The notes under the pieces: generated by a model
Seen by the model: only the letters and a program-made list of their open reading frames with translations
What the model was told of the DNA's origin: nothing
Database searches by the model: none
Assembly: GCA_030598075.1 (NCBI GenBank)
Contig: JAUVQP010000026.1
Span: forward strand, 1 to 12,366
Origin: Miltoncostaeaceae bacterium
GTDB lineage: Bacteria; Actinomycetota; Thermoleophilia; Miltoncostaeales; Miltoncostaeaceae
Direction: 5' to 3'
Length of the DNA: 12,366 nucleotides
Shown here: positions 5,329 through 11,444 of the stretch, in pieces
Position numbering within the stretch: the first letter of the stretch is position 1
Layout of the letters: each line of letters begins with the position of its first letter
Made by a program: the position numbers and the translations under genes

Positions 5329-6426
5329 TCAGGCGGTCGGTGCGGCGGTCTCGCGCAGCGCGGAGCCGAGCGAGTCCGCGATGCCCAACAGCGCCCTCGC
5401 GGCATCGGAGTCGGGCGCGGAGACGACGATCGGGGTGCCGGCGTCGCCCGCCACGGCGACCGCGGGCTCGAGGGGGATCCGCCCGAGCAGCGGCACGCCG
5501 AGCTCGTCGGCGAGCTGCGCTCCACCCCCTCCCGAGAAGACCTCGTAGCGGGCGCCGGTGTCGGGCGCGACGAACCAGCTCATGTTCTCGATCACCCCGG
5601 CGACCGGGAGGTCCACCCGCTGGGCCATCGCCGCCGCTCGCCGCGCAACCCTTTGCGCGAGAAGCTGGGGCGTGGTCACGATGACCATGGACGCGCGGGG
5701 AAGAAGTTGCGCGATGGACAGGGGCACGTCCCCCGTGCCGGGCGGCAGATCGACGAGCAGGTAGTCCGGGTCGTCCCAATAGGTGTCGGACACGAAGCTC
5801 GTGAGCGCCTTGTGCAACATCGGCCCGCGCCAGATGACGGGGTTGTCGTCAGAGGTCATGAAGCCGATCGACATGAGGCGAACGCCGTGGGCGTCGACCG
5901 GCATCATCAGGTCCTCGACCATGACGGCCTGCCGGGTCACGCCCATCATGCGGGGAATCGAGTAGCCGTAGACGTCGGCGTCGAGCAAGCCGACCGACGA
6001 CCCCTGGCTCGCCAGCGTCACCGCGAGGTTCGCCGTGACGCTGGACTTGCCGACGCCCCCCTTTCCGGACGCGACCGCGACGACCACGGTGTCGCTCGAC
6101 TCGTCGACGAACGGCGAGGTGTTCCCCAGCCCTCCGCTCAGCCCGGAGCGCAGGCTCCGCCGCTCGTCGTCGGTCATGGCATCCATGACCACGTTCACCC
6201 GCTCAACGCCGCCGAGCTCCGCGACGGCGCTCCCGACGCGCTTCTGGATCTCGGCCTTCAGCGGGCAGCCGGCGACCGTGAGCTTGATGACGACTCGGAC
6301 ATCCCCGCCGTCGATCGCGACGTCGCCGACCATGCCGAGCGCCACGATGCTCCGCCGCAGCTCGGGGTCCTCGACGCCGGCGAGCGCCGCGCCCACCTCC
6401 GCGGGCGTCGGTCCGGTCTCGCTCAT
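5329..6426 (-). CDS. mrp: Mrp/ApbC-type P-loop ATPase, iron-sulfur carrier family, lacking the C-terminal CxxC
   Basis: Mrp/ApbC/NBP35 proteins bind and transfer Fe-S clusters in an ATP-dependent way. Residues ~5-85 are the MIP18/DUF59 domain (DPELRRSIVALGMV; LTVAGCPLK with Cys54). Residues ~113-355 are the ParA/MinD-like ATPase with deviant Walker A SGKGGVGKSS (120-129), LLDADVYGYSIPRMMG (148-162), WRGPMLHKAL (199-208) and LVDLPPGTGDVPLSIAQLLP (224-243). The family's CxxC after ENMS is absent: residues 280-294 read ENMSWFVAPDTGARY, and Cys54 is the only cysteine in all 365 residues. The ATG at 6426 overlaps the upstream hydrolase stop as ATGA. Length is normal for a DUF59-fused Mrp. The fold is certain; cluster carrying in the usual way is doubtful given the missing cysteines. 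Confidence 0.93.
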   Translation of the reverse strand: MSETGPTPAEVGAALAGVEDPELRRSIVALGMVGDVAIDGGDVRVVIKLTVAGCPLKAEIQKRVGSAVAELGGVERVNVVMDAMTDDERRSLRSGLSGGLGNTSPFVDESSDTVVVAVASGKGGVGKSSVTANLAVTLASQGSSVGLLDADVYGYSIPRMMGVTRQAVMVEDLMMPVDAHGVRLMSIGFMTSDDNPVIWRGPMLHKALTSFVSDTYWDDPDYLLVDLPPGTGDVPLSIAQLLPRASMVIVTTPQLLAQRVARRAAAMAQRVDLPVAGVIENMSWFVAPDTGARYEVFSGGGGAQLADELGVPLLGRIPLEPAVAVAGDAGTPIVVSAPDSDAARALLGIADSLGSALRETAAPTA

Positions 6427-7058
6427 ATGAACATCCGCGCGAACGGCTCGGCCTCGGCGAGCGTGGACCCCCAGGGCCCGTGACCGGGGTAGATGCGCGT
6501 CTCGCCGGGGATCTCGCGGAAGACGCGCTCGAGACTCTGCACCATCGCCCCCGGGTCGCTGCGCGGGAAGTCGGTGCGCCCGATCCCCTGCCCGAAGACG
6601 AGGTCGCCGACGAGGGCCTCGCCCTCGTCGGCCTCGTAGGCCACCATGCAGCCCGGGCTGTGCCCGGGGGTCGAGAGCAGCGAGAGACGCAACGCGCCAA
6701 GCTCGATGAGATCGCCCTCGTCGAGGGTGCGAGCCGGCTCGACGCCGGGCGTGGGGGGAGGGTTGCCGAACAGCTCCGGGTTGAACGGCGCCGGCGCCCT
6801 GACCCAGTCGAGGTCACCGAAGGGCGCCCACACCGGGACGCCGCGGTCCGCCCAGACGTGATTCTCGACCACGTGGTCCCAGTGCCCGTGCGTGTCGTAG
6901 ACCGCGAGCGGTGTGGCGTCGAGGCGCGTGAGCGTCGTGGTGATCCAGGTTTCGCTGCCCGCGGCGGGATCGACGATCAGCGCCACTCCTCCCGGCTGGT
7001 CGGCCACCACGTAGGTGTTGGTGGCCACGGGCCCGAACGTCCCTCCGCGAATGATCAC
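6423..7058 (-). CDS. Metallo-beta-lactamase fold hydrolase, glyoxalase II-like
   Basis: A 211-aa single-domain hydrolase of the glyoxalase II/YcbL type. Metal-site motifs appear in order: THGHWDH (56-62; His57, His59, Asp61, His62), TPGHSPGC (His133), GDLVFG (Asp152) and YPGHGPWGST (His193). The N-terminus GGTFGPVATNTYVV is typical of the family. It probably binds two metals and cleaves a thioester or related substrate such as S-lactoylglutathione or another thiol adduct; substrate is unknown. GTG 7058 is chosen because the conserved N-terminus begins directly after it and a TAAGAT -10 box ends 7 nt upstream, fitting a leaderless transcript; no ribosome-binding site is visible. It overlaps mrp by ATGA and heads the minus-strand unit leading to mrp and possibly the ferredoxin. 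Confidence 0.92.
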   Translation of the reverse strand: MIIRGGTFGPVATNTYVVADQPGGVALIVDPAAGSETWITTTLTRLDATPLAVYDTHGHWDHVVENHVWADRGVPVWAPFGDLDWVRAPAPFNPELFGNPPPTPGVEPARTLDEGDLIELGALRLSLLSTPGHSPGCMVAYEADEGEALVGDLVFGQGIGRTDFPRSDPGAMVQSLERVFREIPGETRIYPGHGPWGSTLAEAEPFARMFI

Positions 7059-7064
7059 GGGCAC

Positions 7065-7071
7065 TATCTTA
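7065..7071. promoter_or_regulatory. Overlapping divergent -10 boxes (TATCTTA) shared by two operons
   Basis: Read on the plus strand TATCTT (7065-7070) is a -10 for the RpiB-like gene, giving a leader of about 30 nt with AGGAGG at 7092-7097. Read on the minus strand TAAGAT (7071 to 7066) is a -10 for the MBL hydrolase, 7 nt before its GTG. The two boxes overlap by 5 bp, so this is a symmetric bidirectional -10 element of a kind already described for bacteria. No strong -35 is visible on either side. Confidence 0.55.
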
Positions 7072-7106
7072 GGCAGGACGGCGCCGGTGCGAGGAGGCAA
7101 CGATCG

Positions 7107-7556
7107 ATGCGTATCGCGATGGGCTCGGATGAGGCGACGACGCTGACCGACGAGGTCGCCAAGGCGCTCAGCGGAGCGGGGCACGATGTCGAGTTGATCG
7201 GTCCTCTGGCGGGCGGGGGCGAGGAGTGGGCGGAGGTCAGCGCCGAGGTCGCCCGCCGGGTCGCGCGAGGGGGCGCGGACACGGCGGTGCTCTTCTGCTG
7301 GTCGGGGACCGGTGCGGCCATCGCGGCGAACAAGGTGTCCGGAGCTCGCGCCGCGCTTTGCGGCGACGCCGAGACAGCTCGTCTGGCGCGCAAGTACAAC
7401 CACGCCAACGTCGTGGTGATGTCGCTCCGCGCGACCAGCGCCGCCGTCGGGAGGGAGATCGTGGAGGCCTTCCTCGCCGAGCCGTACGGCGACGACGCCT
7501 TCGACCGTCGCAACGTGGCCGCGGTCGACGCGCTCGACGAGTCCGCCGGGCGCTGA
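7107..7556 (+). CDS. RpiB/LacA/LacB-family sugar-phosphate isomerase-like protein (divergent subfamily)
   Basis: A 149-aa protein with the RpiB fold signature: N-terminal MRIAMGSDEA, then VLFCWSGTGAAIAANKVSGA (61-80), ARAALCGDAETARLAR and EIVEAFLAEP. RpiB proteins interconvert ribose-5-phosphate and ribulose-5-phosphate, while LacA/LacB act on galactose-6-phosphate. Here the usual GSDHAG reads GSDEAT, the usual CGTGIG reads CWSGTG (Cys64 kept), and the catalytic His of the REHN/RQHN motif appears replaced by Tyr97, with a His at 99. This points to a separate subfamily whose substrate may not be ribose-5-phosphate, so I give no gene symbol. ATG 7107 has AGGAGG 9 nt upstream (7092-7097). The next gene starts 2 nt after its stop. 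Family membership is firm; activity is not. Confidence 0.85.
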   Translation: MRIAMGSDEATTLTDEVAKALSGAGHDVELIGPLAGGGEEWAEVSAEVARRVARGGADTAVLFCWSGTGAAIAANKVSGARAALCGDAETARLARKYNHANVVVMSLRATSAAVGREIVEAFLAEPYGDDAFDRRNVAAVDALDESAGR

Positions 7557-7558
7557 CC

Positions 7559-8356
7559 TTGCCACGCCCGCGCGCGGCGCCCACCTCGGCCGCCCACCGC
7601 CAGCTCGAGCTGCTGCCCATCGGCTGCGGCGCCGCCTACGGGCGGGCCGACGAGACCCAGAGCAGCTACCTGGTGCGCGGCGCCGGGCGCTCGGTTCTGC
7701 TCGACCTGGGCGCCGGGTCGCTCAACCGGCTCGTCCGCGTGCAGCCCCCGGAGACGCTCGACCTGATCGTCATCAGCCACGTCCACCCGGACCACGTGGC
7801 CGACCTCCTGTCTCTGCGGGTGTACATGGCCTGGGGTCCGGGCCGGGGCCGTCGGGTCAGCGTCCTCGCGCCGGCGGCGCTGCGGGATCGGCTCGTGGCC
7901 TTCTCTGGGGATGAGGGCTGGGCCGATGGCCTCGACTTCGGGGGCATCCCGGATGCCGGGGCCGACCTCACCGTCGGTGGGCTCCGCCTGACCCTCCGGC
8001 CCGTCCCGCACCACGTCACGACCTTCGCGGTCCGCGTCGACGACGGGACGACCTCCCTCTGCTACACGGCCGACTGCCAGCCGTCGGAGGCGCTGGAGGA
8101 GTTGGCAGCCGGGTGCGACATCCTTCTTGCGGAGTGCTCCTTCGGGGCAGGCGACGTTCCCGAGGGCGTCCCTCACCTCAACGCCGCGGCCGCCGGCCGC
8201 CTGGCCCGCGACGCGGGGGTCGGCCGCCTCGCGCTCACCCACATCTTCCCCGAGTACGATCCGGGCGAGGCCGTCGCGGCCGCGGCCGAGGTGTTCCCGG
8301 GCCCGATCGAATGGGCTCGATCGGGGTCGCCGATTCGCGCGGCGCCCCCACGATGA
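7559..8356 (+). CDS. MBL-fold metal-dependent hydrolase, RNase Z-like
   Basis: A 265-aa metallo-beta-lactamase protein close in plan to RNase Z and the PhnP/cAMP phosphodiesterase-like hydrolases. The N-terminus ELLPIGCGAAYGRADETQSS matches the usual glycine-rich entry and T-x-S-S-Y. Metal motifs are SHVHPDHVADL (73-83; His74, His76, Asp78, His79), PHHVTTFAVRV (His151/152), YTADCQP (Asp172), AECSF, HLNAAAAGRLA (His206) and THIFPEYDP (His228). Substrate cannot be inferred; the insert that recognises tRNA in true RNase Z is not evident. The start is uncertain: TTG 7559 lies 2 nt after the RpiB-like stop, has no clear ribosome-binding site, and no ATG or GTG occurs in frame before the conserved region. 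Coupled translation with the gene before it is likely. Confidence 0.85.
   Translation: MPRPRAAPTSAAHRQLELLPIGCGAAYGRADETQSSYLVRGAGRSVLLDLGAGSLNRLVRVQPPETLDLIVISHVHPDHVADLLSLRVYMAWGPGRGRRVSVLAPAALRDRLVAFSGDEGWADGLDFGGIPDAGADLTVGGLRLTLRPVPHHVTTFAVRVDDGTTSLCYTADCQPSEALEELAAGCDILLAECSFGAGDVPEGVPHLNAAAAGRLARDAGVGRLALTHIFPEYDPGEAVAAAAEVFPGPIEWARSGSPIRAAPPR
8302..8325 (+). repeat. 9-bp inverted repeat with 6-nt loop inside the end of the MBL gene
   Basis: CCCGATCGA (8302-8310) and TCGATCGGG (8317-8325) are perfect inverted repeats around ATGGGC, ending 31 bp before the stop of the MBL gene. As RNA it would form a stable hairpin. It is not followed by a T-tract, so it is not a classical terminator. 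It codes for ordinary residues (GPIEWARSG), so chance is possible. Confidence 0.4.
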
Positions 8357-8432
8357 TGGCGTCGGTCGCGGAGTCCCCTTCTCGGGGGTGTCGAGATCGC
8401 CTACGATCCAGCGGTGGTAGGCCGCCATCATC
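8352..8432 (+). repeat. 10-bp inverted repeat flanking the sigma-factor promoter region
   Basis: GATGATGGCG (8352-8361, covering the stop of the MBL gene) and CGCCATCATC (8423-8432) are exact inverted repeats 61 bp apart. The second arm ends 12 bp before the sigma-factor ATG. Between them lie a small hairpin-forming CCCC-TTCTC-GGGG (8375-8387 region) and the -10 candidate. Read-through RNA could pair the two arms near the translation start. Confidence 0.35.
8402..8407 (+). promoter_or_regulatory. Candidate -10 box TACGAT for the sigma-factor gene
   Basis: TACGAT lies 37 bp before the sigma-factor ATG at 8445. A transcript from about 8414 would have a ~30-nt leader. A weak TTCTCG lies 17 bp upstream as possible -35. 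It fits the TANNNT pattern of the other promoters in this window. Confidence 0.4.
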
Positions 8433-8444
8433 TGGGCGGTGGGG

Positions 8445-9275
8445 ATGGGCTCGTCAACGGCAACACGCGGTGGGGCCGCCCGGGGCGACGAAGAGCTTCG
8501 CGCCCTGTGGCGGCGGTACCAGGACGGCCGCGGGGCCGCCGCCCGCGAGCGCCTCATCCTGACCTACGCGCCGCTCGTCAAGTTCGTCGCCGGGAGGATG
8601 CGCGCGGCCCTTCCGCCGCACGTCGACGAGGCGGATCTGATCTCGTACGGCCTCGTCGGGCTGATCGGTGCGGTCGAGCGCTTCGATCCCGACCGCCAGG
8701 TGCGCTTCGAGACGTTCGCCGCGTCGCGCATCCGCGGCGCGATCCTCGACGAGCTGCGAGCCCAGGACTGGGTCCCCCGCTCCGTACGCTCCATGGCTCG
8801 GGAGATCGAGCGGCGATCGTCCGAGCTGGAGCATCGCCTCCGGCGGGCGCCCCGCGACGATGAGTTGGCCGACGCCCTCGGCATCGAGGTGGACGACCTG
8901 CACGAGGCCCTGCGGCAGATATCGACCTCCTCGATCGTCGCGCTCGACGAGACGTGGGGGGCAGACTCGGAGCGCGAGTCCGCCTCGCTCATCGACACCA
9001 TCGGCGACGAGAGGGCTCCCGACCCGGCCGCGGTGCTCGACGCCCACGAGACCGACGATGCGCTCTCGGAGTCGATCGCCCGCCTGTCGGACCGCGAGAA
9101 GACCGTCACCGCGCTGTACTACTACGAGGGCCTCACGCTCCGCGAGATCGGCGAGGTGCTCGACGTCACCACGAGCCGAGTCAGCCAGATCCACACGAGG
9201 GCGGTGCTTCGCCTGCGCGGAGCTGTGCGCGGGGTCTCGGACTCTGGTGCGCGGCGCCCCCGCAGCGCGGCCTGA
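8445..9275 (+). CDS. RNA polymerase sigma factor, FliA/WhiG (sigma-28) type
   Basis: An alternative sigma factor of the sigma-70 superfamily directing RNA polymerase to a special promoter set. Region 2 is clear: LILTYAPLVKFVAGRM, then DEADLISYGLVGLIGAVERF, then RFETFAASRIRGAILDELRA and QDWVPRSVRSM. This DELR-x-x-DW-x-PRSVR string is diagnostic of the FliA/WhiG/SigF group. Region 3 is REIERRSSELEHRLRRAPRD and LADALGIEVDDLHEAL. Region 4 is LSDREKTVTALYYYEGLTLR followed by EIGEVLDVTTSRVSQIHTRA, the helix-turn-helix. ATG 8445 gives 276 aa; GTG 8439 is also possible, and neither has a strong ribosome-binding site. A TACGAT box is upstream. No flagellar, sporulation or anti-sigma gene is nearby, so its regulon cannot be stated. 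Family assignment is firm. Confidence 0.94.
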   Translation: MGSSTATRGGAARGDEELRALWRRYQDGRGAAARERLILTYAPLVKFVAGRMRAALPPHVDEADLISYGLVGLIGAVERFDPDRQVRFETFAASRIRGAILDELRAQDWVPRSVRSMAREIERRSSELEHRLRRAPRDDELADALGIEVDDLHEALRQISTSSIVALDETWGADSERESASLIDTIGDERAPDPAAVLDAHETDDALSESIARLSDREKTVTALYYYEGLTLREIGEVLDVTTSRVSQIHTRAVLRLRGAVRGVSDSGARRPRSAA

Positions 9276-9317
9276 CAGGCACGCCGACCGGGGGTGTGCC
9301 CATGCCGACGATGGGGT

Positions 9318-9323
9318 TAGACT
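9318..9323 (+). promoter_or_regulatory. Candidate -10 box TAGACT for the EF-G-like gene
   Basis: TAGACT lies 36 bp before ATG 9360 in an 84-bp gap after the sigma-factor gene. A transcript from about 9330 would include the AGGAAGG ribosome-binding site at 9344-9350. No clear -35 is visible. A weak GGCAC/GTGCC inverted repeat (roughly 9279-9301) sits just upstream and could end the sigma-factor transcript, though without a T-tract. Confidence 0.4.
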
Positions 9324-9359
9324 CGGACTCCGTCAGGTATGTGAGGAAGGGCACGAGCA

Positions 9360-11444
9360 ATGGCCGACCGAGACGCCGCCACGATTCGAAACGTCGCCGT
9401 TGTGGGACATCGCGGCAGCGGAAAGACCAGCCTGATCGAGGCGATGCTCCTGGCGGCCGGCGAGACGACTCGGCTCGGGTCGGTTCCCGAGGGGACGACC
9501 GTGTCGGACTGGGACGAGGACGAGGGCCGCCGCGCCATGAGCATCTCGGCGTCCCTCTGCCACGCGGCCTGGAAGGGCACGAAGGTCAACGCCCTCGACA
9601 CCCCCGGCGAGCCGTCGTTCCTCGCCGACGCCCTGAGCGCCCTTTCCGCTGTGGACGCCGCGCTCGTCGTGGTCAACGCGACGGCCGGCGTGGAGCTTCA
9701 GACCGAGCGCATGCTGTCCCGGGCCGCGGACGCCGGGCTGGCGCGGGCGGTCTGCATCACCATGCTCGATCGCGAGCGCTCGGACTTCGAGAGCGCCCTG
9801 GCCGGGCTCCGCGAGATCGTGCCGGGCGCGGTGGCCATTCAGATCCCGATGGGTGAGGAGGAGGGTTTCCGCGGGGTCGTCAACCTCGTATCGATGACCG
9901 CCACGACATACGACGGATCCGGTCCCAAGGGCACGACCGGACCCATTCCGGACGATCTGCTCGAGCGGGCCGAGGCGGCCCGAGAGGCGATGATCGACGT
10001 CGTGGCCGAGGCGGACGACGCGTTCATCGAGAAGTACCTCGAGGGCGAGGAGATCACCACCGACGAGATCATCGCCGCCCTCGTCACAGGCGTCGCCGAG
10101 GGGCGCATGGTGCCCGTCGCGTGCGCGGCATCCACTCTCGGCGGGGCGGGCGCGGACCGGGTGCTCGATTTGATCGTGGAGGCTCTGCCGAGCCCGCTCG
10201 CCGCGGGCGCCAAGAGCGCGATCGATGCCGATGGCGCAGAGGTGGCGCTGCGTCCGGACGAGGGCGGGCCGCTCGTGGCCCTCAGCTTCAAGACCCTGGC
10301 CGACCAGTTCAGCGGCCGGATCAACCTTCTGCGGGTCATCTCCGGAGCCCTCACTCCGGACCGGCAGATCGTCAACTCCCGAACCGGCGGCAAGGAGCGC
10401 GTCGGCCAGTTGTTCACTCTCCAGGGCAAGGAGCACGTGGCCGTCGACGGGATCGGCCCGGGCGATATCGGCGCCGTGGCGAAGCTCAAGGACGTGCTCA
10501 CCGGCGATGCCCTGGTCGACGACGGTGTGGGGCTTACGGTGCCGCCCGTCGAGTATCCGCCGGCCGCCATGAGCTTCGCCGTCGAGGCGGCGGACCAGGC
10601 CGACGAGGACAAGATGACCTCTTCGCTTCGGCGCATGACCGAAGAGGACCCTTCGCTCGACTTCCATCGCGACGAGCAGACGGGCGAGCAGATCCTCGGG
10701 GGCCTCTCGCAGATGCACGTCGAGGTCATCGCCGAGCGGGTCGAGCGCCGCTTCGGGGTCGGGCTCGTGCTGCGTCCACCTCGCGTGCCCTACCTCGAGA
10801 CGATCACCGTCTCGGCCGACGCCGAGGGCAAGCACAAGAAGCAGAGCGGCGGGCGCGGTCAATTCGGGGACTGCAAGCTCCGCGTCGAGCCGCTGACGCG
10901 CGGCCAGGGCTTTGAGTTCGTCAACAAGATCGTCGGCGGTGCCATCCCGCGCTCCTTCATCCCCGCGGTCGAGAAGGGCGTCGTCGAGGCGATGCTGGCC
11001 GGCGAGCTCGCCGGCTACCCGATCGTCGACGTTCAGGTGACCGTCTCCGACGGCAAGCACCACGCCGTCGACTCGTCGGAGATGGCCTTCAAGATCGCCG
11101 GATCGCTCGGCCTGAAGGCGGCGATCGCCAAGGCAAAGCCGGTCTTGCTGGAGCCGATCATGACCGTCGAGACAATCGTTCCGACCGAGTGCGTCGGCGA
11201 TGTCATGGGGGATCTCAACTCACGCCGCGGGCACCCGCTCGGCATGGACAGCGGCCCGGCCGGCGAGACGATCAGGGCCGAGGTGCCGATGGCCGAGATG
11301 CTCAGCTACGCGCCGGACCTCCGCGCCATGAGCCACGGGCGCGGCGACTACTCCATGGCGTTTCTGCGCTATCAGGAGCTTCCGGCCCACCTCGCCGAAG
11401 CCGTCGCGGCGGAGGGTCACGATGCCGAGGAGGCGGTCGCCTGA
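9360..11444 (+). CDS. Elongation factor G-like GTPase (EF-G2/FusA2 type)
   Basis: A 694-aa protein with the five-domain plan of EF-G, matching the EF-G2 paralogues (Thermus EF-G-2, mycobacterial FusA2) rather than FusA. P-loop is GHRGSGKTS (16-24). Switch I reads RRAMSIS instead of RGITI. G3 is DTPGEPSF (80-87), with Glu84 where true EF-G has His. G4 is TMLD (134-137) instead of NKxD. Domain II includes VALSFKTLADQFSGRINLLR, domain III QILGGLSQMHVEVIAER, domain IV SGGRGQFGDCKLRVEP, VVEAMLAGELAGYPIVDVQV and SDGKHHAVDSSEMAFK, domain V LEPIMTVETIVPTECVGDVM and LNSRRGHPLGMDS. ATG 9360 has AGGAAGG 9 nt upstream. Its end overlaps the Nif3-like gene by 23 nt. These paralogues may act on ribosomes under special conditions; nucleotide use with the altered G4 is unclear. 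Confidence 0.93.
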   Translation: MADRDAATIRNVAVVGHRGSGKTSLIEAMLLAAGETTRLGSVPEGTTVSDWDEDEGRRAMSISASLCHAAWKGTKVNALDTPGEPSFLADALSALSAVDAALVVVNATAGVELQTERMLSRAADAGLARAVCITMLDRERSDFESALAGLREIVPGAVAIQIPMGEEEGFRGVVNLVSMTATTYDGSGPKGTTGPIPDDLLERAEAAREAMIDVVAEADDAFIEKYLEGEEITTDEIIAALVTGVAEGRMVPVACAASTLGGAGADRVLDLIVEALPSPLAAGAKSAIDADGAEVALRPDEGGPLVALSFKTLADQFSGRINLLRVISGALTPDRQIVNSRTGGKERVGQLFTLQGKEHVAVDGIGPGDIGAVAKLKDVLTGDALVDDGVGLTVPPVEYPPAAMSFAVEAADQADEDKMTSSLRRMTEEDPSLDFHRDEQTGEQILGGLSQMHVEVIAERVERRFGVGLVLRPPRVPYLETITVSADAEGKHKKQSGGRGQFGDCKLRVEPLTRGQGFEFVNKIVGGAIPRSFIPAVEKGVVEAMLAGELAGYPIVDVQVTVSDGKHHAVDSSEMAFKIAGSLGLKAAIAKAKPVLLEPIMTVETIVPTECVGDVMGDLNSRRGHPLGMDSGPAGETIRAEVPMAEMLSYAPDLRAMSHGRGDYSMAFLRYQELPAHLAEAVAAEGHDAEEAVA

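Noticed and set aside
5272..6483. 403-aa plus-strand open frame opposite mrp
   Set aside because: Mrp motifs on the other strand are unmistakable; this frame has His/Asp/Arg-rich shadow composition.
8402..8416. TACGAT-N6-GTG at 8414 as a leaderless start
   Set aside because: GTG 8414 is out of frame with the sigma factor and its frame gives only an Arg/Pro-rich shadow product. The box is better read as an ordinary promoter with a ~30-nt leader.
7064..8557. 497-aa minus-strand open frame opposite the RpiB-like, MBL and sigma genes; the part at about 8340-8450 looks somewhat protein-like (AYHRWIVGDLDTPEKG)
   Set aside because: The frame overlaps three recognised genes, and the protein-like patch is only about 35 residues with no recognised family. 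It could be a remnant, but the support is too thin.
9333..11063. 576-aa open frame antisense to the EF-G-like gene
   Set aside because: It mirrors a well-conserved EF-G-family gene. Long antisense frames are expected at this GC content, and it shows no recognisable domain.
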